From NCBI RefSeq assembly GCF_051954455.1, contig NZ_JBQCHS010000001.1, forward strand, positions 1 to 64,000: a stretch of DNA of 64,000 nt, in the 5' to 3' direction. The notes under the pieces were generated by a model, which was given only the letters and a program-made list of their open reading frames with translations, searched no databases and was not told the DNA's origin. Both the position numbers and the translations under genes were made by a program. The stretch is from Pseudolysinimonas sp051954455. GTDB taxonomy: Bacteria > Actinomycetota > Actinomycetes > Actinomycetales > Microbacteriaceae. Shown here piece by piece: positions 36,992-44,973 of this stretch. Within the stretch, counting starts at the first letter, position 1, and every line of letters starts with the position of its first letter.

Positions 36992-37831
36992 ATGGCCATT
37001 CGCAACTACAAGCCGACGACCCCGGGTCGCCGCGGCTCGTCGGTCGCCGACTTCGCCGAGATCACCCGCTCGACGCCCGAGAAGTCGCTGCTGCGCCCGC
37101 TGCCGAAGACCGGCGGCCGCAACAACACCGGTCGGATCACGACCCGCCACATCGGCGGCGGCCACAAGCGCCAGTACCGCGTGATCGACTTCAAGCGCAA
37201 CGACAAGGACGGCGTCGACGCCAAGGTCGCGCACATCGAGTACGACCCGAACCGCACGGCGCGCATCGCGCTCCTGCACTTCGTGGACGGCACCAAGCGC
37301 TACATCCTCGCGCCGAACAAGCTCAACCAGGGCGACGTCGTCGAGAGCGGTCCGGGCGCCGACATCAAGCCGGGCAACAACCTGCCGCTCAAGAACATCC
37401 CGGTCGGAACGGTCGTGCACGCGATCGAGCTCAAGCCGGGTGGCGGCGCCAAGATGGCCCGCTCCGCCGGGGCGAGCGTCCGCCTCGTCGCGAAGGACGG
37501 CCCGTACGCCCAGCTGCGCCTCCCCTCGGGCGAGGTCCGCAACGTCGACGTGCGCTGCCGCGCGACGATCGGCGAGGTCGGCAACGCCGAGCAGTCGAAC
37601 ATCAACTGGGGCAAGGCCGGCCGCAACCGCTGGAAGGGCATCCGCCCGACCGTTCGCGGTGTCGCCATGAACCCGATCGACCACCCGCACGGTGGTGGTG
37701 AGGGCAAGACCTCCGGTGGACGTCACCCGGTGAGCCCGTGGGGTCAGCCCGAGGGTCGGACCCGGCACCCCAACAAGGAGAGCGACAAGCTCATCATCCG
37801 TCGTCGCACCGTCGGCAAGAAGCGCAAGTAA
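36992..37831 (+). CDS. rplB: 50S ribosomal protein L2
   Basis: This 279-residue protein is needed for subunit joining and peptidyl transferase activity. It has GRRGSSVADFAEITRSTPEKSLL at the N-terminus, GGHKRQYRVIDFKRND, and the strictly conserved end MNPIDHPHGGGEG with the catalytic-region histidine. AGGGAGAGAAG lies before the ATG. Confidence 0.99.
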   Translation: MAIRNYKPTTPGRRGSSVADFAEITRSTPEKSLLRPLPKTGGRNNTGRITTRHIGGGHKRQYRVIDFKRNDKDGVDAKVAHIEYDPNRTARIALLHFVDGTKRYILAPNKLNQGDVVESGPGADIKPGNNLPLKNIPVGTVVHAIELKPGGGAKMARSAGASVRLVAKDGPYAQLRLPSGEVRNVDVRCRATIGEVGNAEQSNINWGKAGRNRWKGIRPTVRGVAMNPIDHPHGGGEGKTSGGRHPVSPWGQPEGRTRHPNKESDKLIIRRRTVGKKRK

Positions 37832-37843
37832 GGGTAGAGAAGA

Positions 37844-38125
37844 ATGCCGCGCAGCCTGAAGAAGGGCCCCTTCGTCGACGAGCACCTGTTCCGCAAGGTG
37901 GCGACGCAGAACGAGGCCAACACCAAGAACGTGATCCGCACGTGGTCGCGCCGCTCGATGATCGTGCCGGCGATGCTCGGCCACACCATCGCGGTCCACG
38001 ACGGTCGCAAGCACATCCCCGTCTTCGTCACCGAGACGATGGTCGGTCACAAGCTCGGCGAGTTCGCGCCGACCCGCACCTTCCGCGGTCACGAGAAGGA
38101 CGACAAGAAGGGACGGCGTCGCTGA
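37844..38125 (+). CDS. rpsS: 30S ribosomal protein S19
   Basis: This is a 93-residue head protein in complex with S13. PRSLKKGPFVDEHL, TWSRRSMIVPAMLGHTIAVHDG and HKLGEFAPTRTFRGH are canonical. Its stop overlaps the rplV start in TGATG. Confidence 0.98.
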   Translation: MPRSLKKGPFVDEHLFRKVATQNEANTKNVIRTWSRRSMIVPAMLGHTIAVHDGRKHIPVFVTETMVGHKLGEFAPTRTFRGHEKDDKKGRRR

Positions 38126-38496
38126 TGGTCCAGTCGATCGCCCGCGTGAAGCACATCCGCGTCACGCCGCAGAAGGCCCGCCGTGTCGTCGACATGATCC
38201 GCGGCAAGCAGGCGCAGGAGGCCCTGGCCATCCTGAAGTTCGCGCCGCAGTCGGCGAGCGAGCCGGTCTACAAGCTGGTCGCCTCGGCCATCGCGAACGC
38301 GCGAGTCAAGGCCGACGCCAGCAACGCGTTCCTCGACGAGCAGGACCTGGTCATCCGCCGGGCCTACGTCGACGAGGGCACGACCCTGAAGCGGTTCCAG
38401 CCGCGTGCCCAGGGCCGCGCGTTCCGCATCAACAAGCGCACGAGCCACATCACCGTAGAGCTCGCCACGCCCGACGAGCTCGGAGGGAGCAAGTAA
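38125..38496 (+). CDS. rplV: 50S ribosomal protein L22
   Basis: This is a 123-residue tunnel protein. The core RVTPQKARRVVDMIRGK and the hairpin IRRAYVDEGTTLKRFQPRAQGRA are present. The start at 38125 is set by the TGATG overlap with rpsS. A longer in-frame reading to 37738 is a shadow of the preceding genes. The stop overlaps rpsC in TAATG. Confidence 0.98.
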   Translation: MVQSIARVKHIRVTPQKARRVVDMIRGKQAQEALAILKFAPQSASEPVYKLVASAIANARVKADASNAFLDEQDLVIRRAYVDEGTTLKRFQPRAQGRAFRINKRTSHITVELATPDELGGSK

Positions 38497-39251
38497 TGGG
38501 CCAGAAGGTCAACCCGTACGGCTTCCGCCTCGGCATCACCACCGACCACGTGTCGCGCTGGTTCGCCGACTCGACCAAGCCCGGTCAGCGCTACGCCGAC
38601 TACGTCGCGGAGGATGTCCGCATCCGCCGCCTGCTCACCAAGCGCCTCGACCGTGCCGGTGTCGCGAAGATCGAGATCGAGCGCACCCGCGACCGTGTCC
38701 GCGTCGACATCCACACCGCGCGTCCGGGCATCGTGATCGGTCGCCGCGGCGCCGAGGCGGAGGCGATCCGCGCCGACCTGGAGAAGCTCACCAAGAAGCA
38801 GATCCAGCTCAACATCCTCGAGGTGAAGAACCCCGAGGCCGAGGCCCAGCTCGTCGCGCAGGGCATCGCCGAGCAGCTCTCCGCCCGCGTGGCCTTCCGC
38901 CGCGCGATGCGCAAGGGCCTGCAGGGCGCGCAGCGCGCCGGCGCCAAGGGCGTCCGGATCCAGGTGTCCGGCCGTCTCGGCGGCGCGGAGATGAGCCGGT
39001 CGGAGTTCTACCGCGAGGGCCGGGTGCCGCTGCACACGCTCCGCGCGAACATCGACTACGGCTTCTACGAGGCCCGCACCACCTTCGGCCGCATCGGCGT
39101 GAAGGTCTGGATCTACAAGGGCGACATCACCAACAAGGAGCTCGCTCGCGAGCAGGCGGCCCAGAAGTCGTCGCGCCCCGAGCGTCGTGACGGCGGCCGC
39201 GGCCGCGGTCCGCGCAGCGAGCAGCCCGCCACCGCAGGAGCCGAGGCGTAA
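38496..39251 (+). CDS. rpsC: 30S ribosomal protein S3
   Basis: This is a 251-residue mRNA-entry protein with an N-terminal KH domain (RPGIVIGRRGAEAEAIR), start GQKVNPYGFRLGI and C-terminal domain GVRIQVSGRLGGAEMSRSE. The final 30 or so residues are a basic low-complexity tail (RRDGGRGRGPRSEQPAT), longer than in E. coli and usual in actinobacteria. Confidence 0.98.
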   Translation: MGQKVNPYGFRLGITTDHVSRWFADSTKPGQRYADYVAEDVRIRRLLTKRLDRAGVAKIEIERTRDRVRVDIHTARPGIVIGRRGAEAEAIRADLEKLTKKQIQLNILEVKNPEAEAQLVAQGIAEQLSARVAFRRAMRKGLQGAQRAGAKGVRIQVSGRLGGAEMSRSEFYREGRVPLHTLRANIDYGFYEARTTFGRIGVKVWIYKGDITNKELAREQAAQKSSRPERRDGGRGRGPRSEQPATAGAEA

Positions 39252-39253
39252 CC

Positions 39254-39673
39254 ATGCTCATTCCCCGCAAGGTCAAGCACCGCAAGCAGCACCACCCCGG
39301 TCGGGACGGCGCCGCCACCGGTGGCACGAAGGTCAGCTTCGGCGAGTTCGGCATCCAGGCCCTCACGCCGGCGTACGTGACCAACCGCCAGATCGAGTCC
39401 GCGCGTATCGCGATGACCCGCCACATCAAGCGCGGCGGCAAGGTGTGGATCAACATCTACCCGGACCGCCCGCTCACCAAGAAGCCCGCCGAGACCCGCA
39501 TGGGTTCCGGCAAGGGCTCGCCGGAGTGGTGGGTCGCGAACGTCAAGCCGGGTCGCGTCCTCTTCGAGGTCGCCGGTGTCAACGAGGAGCTCGCCCGCGA
39601 GGCGCTGCTCCGTGCGATCCACAAGCTGCCGCTGAAGGCGCGCATCATCAAGCGTGAGGAGGGCGACGCCTGA
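39254..39673 (+). CDS. rplP: 50S ribosomal protein L16
   Basis: This is a 139-residue protein that contacts tRNA in the A site. MLIPRKVKHRKQH, FGEFGIQALTPAYVTNRQIESAR and MGSGKGSPEWWVANVKPGR are diagnostic. It starts 2 bp after rpsC and overlaps rpmC by one base. Confidence 0.98.
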   Translation: MLIPRKVKHRKQHHPGRDGAATGGTKVSFGEFGIQALTPAYVTNRQIESARIAMTRHIKRGGKVWINIYPDRPLTKKPAETRMGSGKGSPEWWVANVKPGRVLFEVAGVNEELAREALLRAIHKLPLKARIIKREEGDA

Positions 39674-39999
39674 TGGCCGTCGGATCCAAGGAGCTCGCCA
39701 CCGTCGAGCTCGACACCTTCGAGAACGACCGCCTGGTCGACGAGCTGAAGAAGGCCAAGGAGGAGCTGTTCAACCTGCGCTTCCAGTCGGCCACCGGCCA
39801 GCTCGAGAGCCACGGGCGTCTGCGCGCCGTCAAGCGCGACATCGCCCGCATCTACACCGTGATCCGCGAGCGCGAGCTCGGCATCCGGGCGACCCCGGTC
39901 GCCGTCGAGGCGCCGGCCAAGCCGAAGCGCGGATCGAAGAAGGCCGAGGCCGCTCCGGCCGAGACCGCTGAGAGCACCGCCGAGGAGGCGAGCAAGTAA
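39673..39999 (+). CDS. rpmC: 50S ribosomal protein L29 with acidic C-terminal tail
   Basis: The first 75 residues are a normal L29 (ENDRLVDELKKAKEELFNLRFQ, RLRAVKRDIARI). A further 33 residues rich in Ala, Lys and Glu extend it to 108, against about 65 in E. coli. L29 sits at the tunnel exit, so the tail would be solvent exposed. It overlaps rpsQ in TAATG. Confidence 0.97.
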   Translation: MAVGSKELATVELDTFENDRLVDELKKAKEELFNLRFQSATGQLESHGRLRAVKRDIARIYTVIRERELGIRATPVAVEAPAKPKRGSKKAEAAPAETAESTAEEASK

Positions 40000-40457
40000 T
40001 GGCGAAGGCAACCGAGAAGCCCGAGGCCGCCGAGGAGAAGGCACCGGCCGCGAAGGCTCCGGCCAAGAAGCCGGCCGCCGCCAAGGCCGCCGCGCCGAAG
40101 GCCGCTGCCGCCAAGGCCGCGCCGAAGACCGCCGCGAAGGCGGAGGCCCCGGCCACCGTCGAGGCGGGCCACGAGCACGCCGCCCACGACGTGCGCGACG
40201 AGAGCGCCCGCGGCTACCGCAAGGCGCGTCGCGGCTACGTGACCAGCGACAAGATGGACAAGACCATCGTCGTCGAGGTCGAAGACCGCGTGAAGCACCC
40301 GCTCTACGGCAAGGTCATCCGCCGCACCAGCAAGGTGAAGGCGCACGACGAGGCGAACACCGCCGGCATCGGCGACCTCGTCCTCATCAACGAGACCCGT
40401 CCGACCTCGGCCACCAAGCGGTGGCGCCTGGTCGAGATCCTCGAGAAGGCGAAGTAG
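39999..40457 (+). CDS. rpsQ: 30S ribosomal protein S17 with 70-residue Lys/Ala-rich N-terminal extension
   Basis: The S17 core begins near residue 74 (RKARRGYVTSDKMDKTIVV) and ends with WRLVEILEKAK. Before it lies a low-complexity domain of repeated AKAP, AAAK and APK units that resembles histone-H1-like tails. The total is 152 residues, against about 84 in E. coli. The ATG in TAATG overlap with rpmC is the only nearby start, and the extension carries the same codon bias as the core, so I take it as translated. Confidence 0.96.
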   Translation: MAKATEKPEAAEEKAPAAKAPAKKPAAAKAAAPKAAAAKAAPKTAAKAEAPATVEAGHEHAAHDVRDESARGYRKARRGYVTSDKMDKTIVVEVEDRVKHPLYGKVIRRTSKVKAHDEANTAGIGDLVLINETRPTSATKRWRLVEILEKAK

Positions 40458-40460
40458 GCC

Positions 40461-40829
40461 ATGATCCAGCAGGAGTCCCGCCTCAAGGTCGCCGACAACA
40501 CCGGCGCCAAGGAGCTGCTCACCATCCGCGTGCTCGGCGGTTCCGGCCGTCGCTACGCGAGCCTCGGTGACGTCATCGTCGCGACCGTCAAGGACGCGAT
40601 CCCCGGCGGCAACGTCAAGAAGGGCGACGTCGTCAAGGCGGTCGTGGTGCGCACCAAGAAGGAGGTCCGTCGTCCCGACGGCTCCTACATCAAGTTCGAC
40701 GAGAACGCCGCCGTCATCCTCAAGTCGGATGGCGACCCGCGCGGCACCCGCATCTTCGGACCCGTCGGTCGCGAGCTCCGCGACAAGCGGTTCATGAAGA
40801 TCATCTCGCTGGCCCCGGAGGTCATTTAG
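40461..40829 (+). CDS. rplN: 50S ribosomal protein L14
   Basis: This is a 122-residue subunit-interface protein that forms bridge B8 and binds RsfS. MIQQESRLKVADNTGAKELL and VRRPDGSYIKFDENAAVI are canonical. First gene of the spc part, 3 bp after rpsQ with no visible promoter between. Confidence 0.98.
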   Translation: MIQQESRLKVADNTGAKELLTIRVLGGSGRRYASLGDVIVATVKDAIPGGNVKKGDVVKAVVVRTKKEVRRPDGSYIKFDENAAVILKSDGDPRGTRIFGPVGRELRDKRFMKIISLAPEVI

Positions 40830-40831
40830 TC

Positions 40832-41191
40832 ATGGCGAACATCCGCAAGGGCGACCTGGTGCAGGTCATCAGCGGCCCGTCGCAGGACCGCGGCGGCGAC
40901 CGCGGCAAGCAGGGCAAGGTCATCGAGGTCCTCAAGGACCAGGACCGCGTCGTCGTCGAGGGCGTCAACTACGTCACCAAGCACGTGAAGGTCGGACAGA
41001 CCCAGCGCGGCACCAAGACGGGTGGCATCGAGACGCACGAGGCCCCCATCCACATCTCGAACGTCCAGCTCATCGACCCCAAGACGAAGAAGCCGACCCG
41101 CGTCGGCTTCCGCGAGGAGACGGTGGAGAAGGACGGCGTGAAGAAGACCGTTCGCGTCCGTTACGCGAAGAAGTCCGGAGAGAAGTTCTAG
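40832..41191 (+). CDS. rplX: 50S ribosomal protein L24
   Basis: This 119-residue assembly-initiator protein has KOW motif KGDLVQVISGPSQDRGGDRGKQGKVIEV. IETHEAPIHISNVQLIDP is the conserved middle. It starts 2 bp after rplN. Confidence 0.98.
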   Translation: MANIRKGDLVQVISGPSQDRGGDRGKQGKVIEVLKDQDRVVVEGVNYVTKHVKVGQTQRGTKTGGIETHEAPIHISNVQLIDPKTKKPTRVGFREETVEKDGVKKTVRVRYAKKSGEKF

Positions 41192-41193
41192 AC

Positions 41194-41784
41194 ATGGCTA
41201 CCGCGACTGCCGCGGAGACTGGCAAGATCCAGCCCCGCCTTAAGCAGAAGTACCGTTCCGAGATCGCCCCGGCGCTCGCGAAGGAGTTCGGCTTCACCAA
41301 CCCGCACCAGGTCCCCGGTCTCGTGAAGATCGTGGTCAACACCGGTGTCGGCGAGGCCGCCCGCGACTCGAAGGTGATCGAGGGAGCCGTCAAGGACCTC
41401 ACCCTCATCACCGGTCAGAAGCCGCAGGTCACCAAGGCCCGTCTGTCCATCGCGCAGTTCAAGCTGCGCGAGGGCATGCCGATCGGCGCCCACGTGACGC
41501 TGCGCGGCGACCGGGCGTGGGAGTTCCTCGACCGTCTGCTCTCGCTCGCGCTCCCGCGCATCCGCGACTTCCGCGGCCTCAGCGACAAGCAGTTCGACGG
41601 CCGCGGCAACTACACCTTCGGTGTGGCCGAGCAGTCGATCTTCCACGAGATCAACCAGGACCAGATCGACCGCGTGCGCGGCTTCGACATCACGGTCGTG
41701 ACCACCGCGAAGACGGACGACGAGGGTCGCGCGCTCCTGCGCCAGCTCGGCTTCCCCTTCCGGAACCAGGACGCGGCGGCCTGA
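41194..41784 (+). CDS. rplE: 50S ribosomal protein L5
   Basis: This is a 196-residue 5S rRNA-binding protein. NPHQVPGLVKIVVNTGVGEAARD, ITGQKPQVTKARLSIAQFKLREGMPIG and GRGNYTFGVAEQSIFHEI are diagnostic. The gene that normally follows in spc operons, rpsN, is absent. The 79 bp to rpsH contain no reading frame. Confidence 0.98.
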   Translation: MATATAAETGKIQPRLKQKYRSEIAPALAKEFGFTNPHQVPGLVKIVVNTGVGEAARDSKVIEGAVKDLTLITGQKPQVTKARLSIAQFKLREGMPIGAHVTLRGDRAWEFLDRLLSLALPRIRDFRGLSDKQFDGRGNYTFGVAEQSIFHEINQDQIDRVRGFDITVVTTAKTDDEGRALLRQLGFPFRNQDAAA

Positions 41785-41863
41785 CCGCCGTCCGCACCCA
41801 CCCATCCAGGTCGGCCGGGGTGGACCCCGAGCCGATACCAGATAGCAGAAAGAAGAACGTCCC

Positions 41864-42262
41864 ATGACGATGACCGACCCGGTCGCCGACATGCTGACCC
41901 GTCTCCGGAACGCCAACCGCGCGTACCACGAGACCGTGTCGCTCCCGTCGAGCAAGCTGAAGACCCACATCGCCGAGATCCTCCAGAAGGAGGGCTACAT
42001 CTCGGGCTGGAAGGTCGAGGCCGCTCGCGTCGGCTCCACCCTCACCATCGACCTGAAGTACGGCCCGAACCGCGAGCGGTCGATCGCCGGCATCAAGCGC
42101 GTGTCGAAGCCCGGCCTGCGCGTGTACGCGAAGTCGACCGAGATCCCCCACGTGCTGGGCGGCCTCGGCGTGGCCATCCTCTCCACCTCGTCCGGTCTGC
42201 TGACCGACCGCGAGGCGACCAAGAAGGGCGTGGGTGGGGAAGTCCTCGCCTACGTGTGGTGA
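41864..42262 (+). CDS. rpsH: 30S ribosomal protein S8
   Basis: This is a 132-residue 16S rRNA-binding protein. MTDPVADMLTRLRNANRAYH at the start and GVAILSTSSGLLTDREA near the end are clear. In enterobacteria S8 represses spc translation, but no such site is recognised here. It directly follows the rplE gap where rpsN would be. Confidence 0.98.
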   Translation: MTMTDPVADMLTRLRNANRAYHETVSLPSSKLKTHIAEILQKEGYISGWKVEAARVGSTLTIDLKYGPNRERSIAGIKRVSKPGLRVYAKSTEIPHVLGGLGVAILSTSSGLLTDREATKKGVGGEVLAYVW

Positions 42263-42268
42263 CCTGAC

Positions 42269-42805
42269 ATGTCTCGTATCGGACGTCTCCCCATCGACGT
42301 GCCCGCGGGTGTCACCGTGACCATCGACGGCCAGTCCGTCGCGGTCAAGGGCCCGAAGGGCGAGCTCGGCCTGACGGTCAAGAGCCCCATCGCGGTCGAG
42401 CTCAAGGAGGGCCAGGTGCTCGTCACCCGTCCCGACGACGAGCGCGAGTCGCGGTCGCTCCACGGCCTCACCCGCACGCTCATCGCGAACCAGATCATCG
42501 GCGTCACCGAGGGCTACTCCAAGGGCCTCGAGGTCGTCGGCACCGGATACCGGGTGCAGGCCAAGGGCAGCTCCATCGAGTTCGCGCTCGGCTACTCGCA
42601 CTCGATCACGGTCGACCCGCCCGCCGGCATCTCGTTCGAGGTCGAGGGCAACAACAGGCTGACCGTCCGCGGCATCGACAAGCAGGCCGTGGGCGAGGTC
42701 GCCGCGAACATCCGCAAGCTGCGCAAGCCCGAGCCCTACAAGGGCAAGGGTGTGCGCTACGCCGGCGAGGTCGTGCGCCGCAAGGCCGGAAAGAGTGGGA
42801 AGTAA
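42269..42805 (+). CDS. rplF: 50S ribosomal protein L6
   Basis: This is a 178-residue protein near the GTPase centre. Start SRIGRLPIDVPAGVTV and C-terminal RKPEPYKGKGVRYAGEVVRRKAGK are canonical. It ends in a TAATG overlap with rplR. Confidence 0.98.
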   Translation: MSRIGRLPIDVPAGVTVTIDGQSVAVKGPKGELGLTVKSPIAVELKEGQVLVTRPDDERESRSLHGLTRTLIANQIIGVTEGYSKGLEVVGTGYRVQAKGSSIEFALGYSHSITVDPPAGISFEVEGNNRLTVRGIDKQAVGEVAANIRKLRKPEPYKGKGVRYAGEVVRRKAGKSGK

Positions 42806-43194
42806 TGACCGCACAGCGCCACCTGGCGGGCGGCAAGACCGCCAAGAGCAAGTCCGCGCAGCGGAACCGTCGCCACGCGCGACTGCGCAAGAACATCGCC
42901 GGCACCGCCGAGCGCCCGCGTCTCGTCGTGACCCGGTCGGCCCGCCACGTCTTCGTGCAGGTCGTCGACGACACCAAGGGCCACACCGTGGCCTTCGCGT
43001 CGACCCTGGAGGCCGACCTCCGCGGATTCGACGGTGACAAGACCGCCAAGGCCCGCAAGGTCGGCGAGCTGGTCGCCGAGCGCGCCAAGAAGGCCGGCAT
43101 CGACTCCGTCGTGTTCGACCGCGGCGGCAACAAGTACGCGGGACGCGTCGCGGCAATCGCCGAGGGTGCCCGTGAGGGAGGGCTGAGCCTGTGA
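42805..43194 (+). CDS. rplR: 50S ribosomal protein L18
   Basis: This is a 129-residue 5S rRNA-binding protein. RNRRHARLRKNIAGTAERPRL and FDRGGNKYAGRVAAIAEGAREGGL are diagnostic. The stop overlaps the GTG of rpsE. Confidence 0.98.
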   Translation: MTAQRHLAGGKTAKSKSAQRNRRHARLRKNIAGTAERPRLVVTRSARHVFVQVVDDTKGHTVAFASTLEADLRGFDGDKTAKARKVGELVAERAKKAGIDSVVFDRGGNKYAGRVAAIAEGAREGGLSL

Positions 43195-43931
43195 CCGACA
43201 CGTCGAACACCGAGAACAAGACCGCGAGCGACACCAGCTCCACCACCGAGACCGTCAATGAGGGTCAGGTCGTCGAGACCGCTGCGGGCACCATCTCGAA
43301 CCAGAACGAGCGCGACGGCCGTCGCGGGGGCCGCGACCGCGGTCAGCGCAACGACCGCAACTCGCGGGACCGCGGCGACAGCCAGTTCCTCGAGCGCGTC
43401 GTGACCATCAACCGCGTCTCCAAGGTCGTCAAGGGCGGCCGTCGCTTCAGCTTCACGGCGCTCGTCGTCGTGGGTGACGGCAACGGCACCGTCGGCGTCG
43501 GCTACGGCAAGGCGCGCGAGGTCCCGCTGGCGATCAGCAAGGGCGTCGAGGAGGCGAAGAAGAACTTCTTCCGCGTCCCGCGCACCAACAAGACGATCCC
43601 GCACCCGGTGCAGGGCGAGGCCGCGGCCGGCGTCGTGCTGCTGCGTCCCGCCGCCGCCGGTACCGGCGTCATCGCGGGCGGCCCGGTCCGTGCCGTCCTC
43701 GAGTGCGCCGGCATCCACGATGTGCTGTCGAAGTCGCTCGGCTCGTCGAACACGATCAACATCGTCCACGCGACGGTGGAGGCGCTGCGTCAGCTCGAGG
43801 AGCCGCGCGCCGTCGCCGCCCGTCGCGGCCTCGAGTTCGAGGACGTCGCCCCGGAGCGCCTCGTGCGCGCCGAGGCCGACGACCGCGCCGCGGCGCAGGG
43901 CGTGTACAACACCGCGAAGGCAGGTGCCTGA
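43191..43931 (+). CDS. rpsE: 30S ribosomal protein S5 with long N-terminal tail
   Basis: This is a 246-residue decoding-fidelity protein. The S5 core starts near residue 66 (FLERVVTINRVSKVVKGGRRFSF) with GNGTVGVGYGKA and GVVLLRPAAAGTGVIAGG. The first 65 residues are Ser/Thr/Glu-rich, then Arg/Gly/Asp-rich and unstructured, and there is also a C-terminal Arg/Ala tail. The GTG start overlaps rplR (GTGA). Confidence 0.97.
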   Translation: MTDTSNTENKTASDTSSTTETVNEGQVVETAAGTISNQNERDGRRGGRDRGQRNDRNSRDRGDSQFLERVVTINRVSKVVKGGRRFSFTALVVVGDGNGTVGVGYGKAREVPLAISKGVEEAKKNFFRVPRTNKTIPHPVQGEAAAGVVLLRPAAAGTGVIAGGPVRAVLECAGIHDVLSKSLGSSNTINIVHATVEALRQLEEPRAVAARRGLEFEDVAPERLVRAEADDRAAAQGVYNTAKAGA

Positions 43932-44116
43932 TGGCCGCGCGTCTGAAGGTCACGCAGACCAAGTCCGTAATCAGCGAGAAGCAGAACCAGCGCGACACGC
44001 TGCGGAGCCTGGGTCTCAAGCGGATCGGCGACACCGTCGTCCGCGAGGACACCCCGGCCAACCGCGGCTACGTCCGCACGGTCGCCCACCTCGTGAAGGT
44101 CGAGGAGATTGACTGA
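43931..44116 (+). CDS. rpmD: 50S ribosomal protein L30
   Basis: This is a 61-residue protein, full family length. LKVTQTKSVISEKQNQRDTL and GLKRIGDTVVREDTPANRGY are the conserved blocks. The start at 43931 is set by TGATG overlap with rpsE and the normal size. It overlaps rplO by one base. Confidence 0.97.
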   Translation: MAARLKVTQTKSVISEKQNQRDTLRSLGLKRIGDTVVREDTPANRGYVRTVAHLVKVEEID

Positions 44117-44877
44117 TGGCTGAAGAGACCGAGAAGAAGGCAGCCCGCGAGCCGAGTTCGGCGACGGCGTCCGGCGAGAAGGGTGCGGCCAAGAAGCCTG
44201 CCGCTGCGGAGAAGCCCGCGGACGCGAAGAAGGCTCCGTCCAAGGCGTCCGCCGCGAAGGCGCCCGCCACCAAGGCGGCGTCGGCGGAGAAGCCGGCCGC
44301 CGAGAAGAAGCCGACCGCGAAGGCGTCGGCCGCGAAGGCCGCGCCGAGCGACGAGACCGCGGCGGCGTCGACCGAGAAGCCGTCGGCCAAGGCTCCGGCC
44401 AAGGCCGCCGCGAAGAAGGCGGCTCCGTCGGAGTCCCGTCCGCAGATCCTCAAGGCGCACCACCTGCGCCCGGCGCCCGGTTCCAAGAAGGACCGCACCC
44501 GCGTCGGCCGCGGTGAGGGCTCGAAGGGCAAGACGGCCGGTCGCGGCACCAAGGGCACCAAGGCCCGCTACCAGGTGCGCGTCGGCCTCGAGGGCGGCAA
44601 CCTCAACTCGGTGATGCGCGCGCCGAAGCTCCGCGGGTTCAAGAACCCGTTCCGCGTCGAGTACCAGGTCGTGAACCTGGACCGCCTCGCGGAGCTCTAC
44701 CCCTCGGGCGGTGACGTGACCATCGGCGACCTGGTCGCCAAGGGCGCGGTGCGCAAGAACGAGAAGGTGAAGGTGCTCGGCACCGGCGACATCTCGGTTA
44801 AGCTGAACGTCGCGGTCGACAAGGTCTCGAGCTCCGCGGAGCAGAAGATCGTCGCCGCCGGCGGCTCGGTCAAGTAG
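44116..44877 (+). CDS. rplO: 50S ribosomal protein L15 with 108-residue Lys/Ala/Pro-rich N-terminal domain
   Basis: The L15 core starts near residue 110 (ILKAHHLRPAPGSKK) with RVGRGEGSKGKTAGRGTKG. The total is 253 residues, against about 145 usual. The extra domain consists of repeated KAPA, AEKP and SAAK units resembling linker-histone tails and the S17 extension. The TGATG overlap with rpmD makes the start convincing. The tail could help rRNA folding or bind nucleic acid elsewhere. Two hairpins follow before secY. Confidence 0.96.
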   Translation: MAEETEKKAAREPSSATASGEKGAAKKPAAAEKPADAKKAPSKASAAKAPATKAASAEKPAAEKKPTAKASAAKAAPSDETAAASTEKPSAKAPAKAAAKKAAPSESRPQILKAHHLRPAPGSKKDRTRVGRGEGSKGKTAGRGTKGTKARYQVRVGLEGGNLNSVMRAPKLRGFKNPFRVEYQVVNLDRLAELYPSGGDVTIGDLVAKGAVRKNEKVKVLGTGDISVKLNVAVDKVSSSAEQKIVAAGGSVK

Positions 44878-44904
44878 CACCGGCTCCACCGCAACCATTC
44901 GGGA

Positions 44905-44949
44905 CGGCGGCCCCTCCGGGGGCCGCCGAACCGGGTCCGGCGGGACCCG
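44905..44949 (+). terminator. Tandem hairpins between rplO and secY
   Basis: Hairpin 1 has 10-bp perfect arms (44905-44914 and 44919-44928) with a TCCG loop. Hairpin 2 has 7-bp arms (44932-44938 and 44943-44949). No T-run follows. It probably lowers read-through from ribosomal genes into secY or protects the upstream mRNA. The secY GTG starts 24 bp later. Confidence 0.65.
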
Positions 44950-44973
44950 TCCCACGACATCCCGGGAGGCGAC

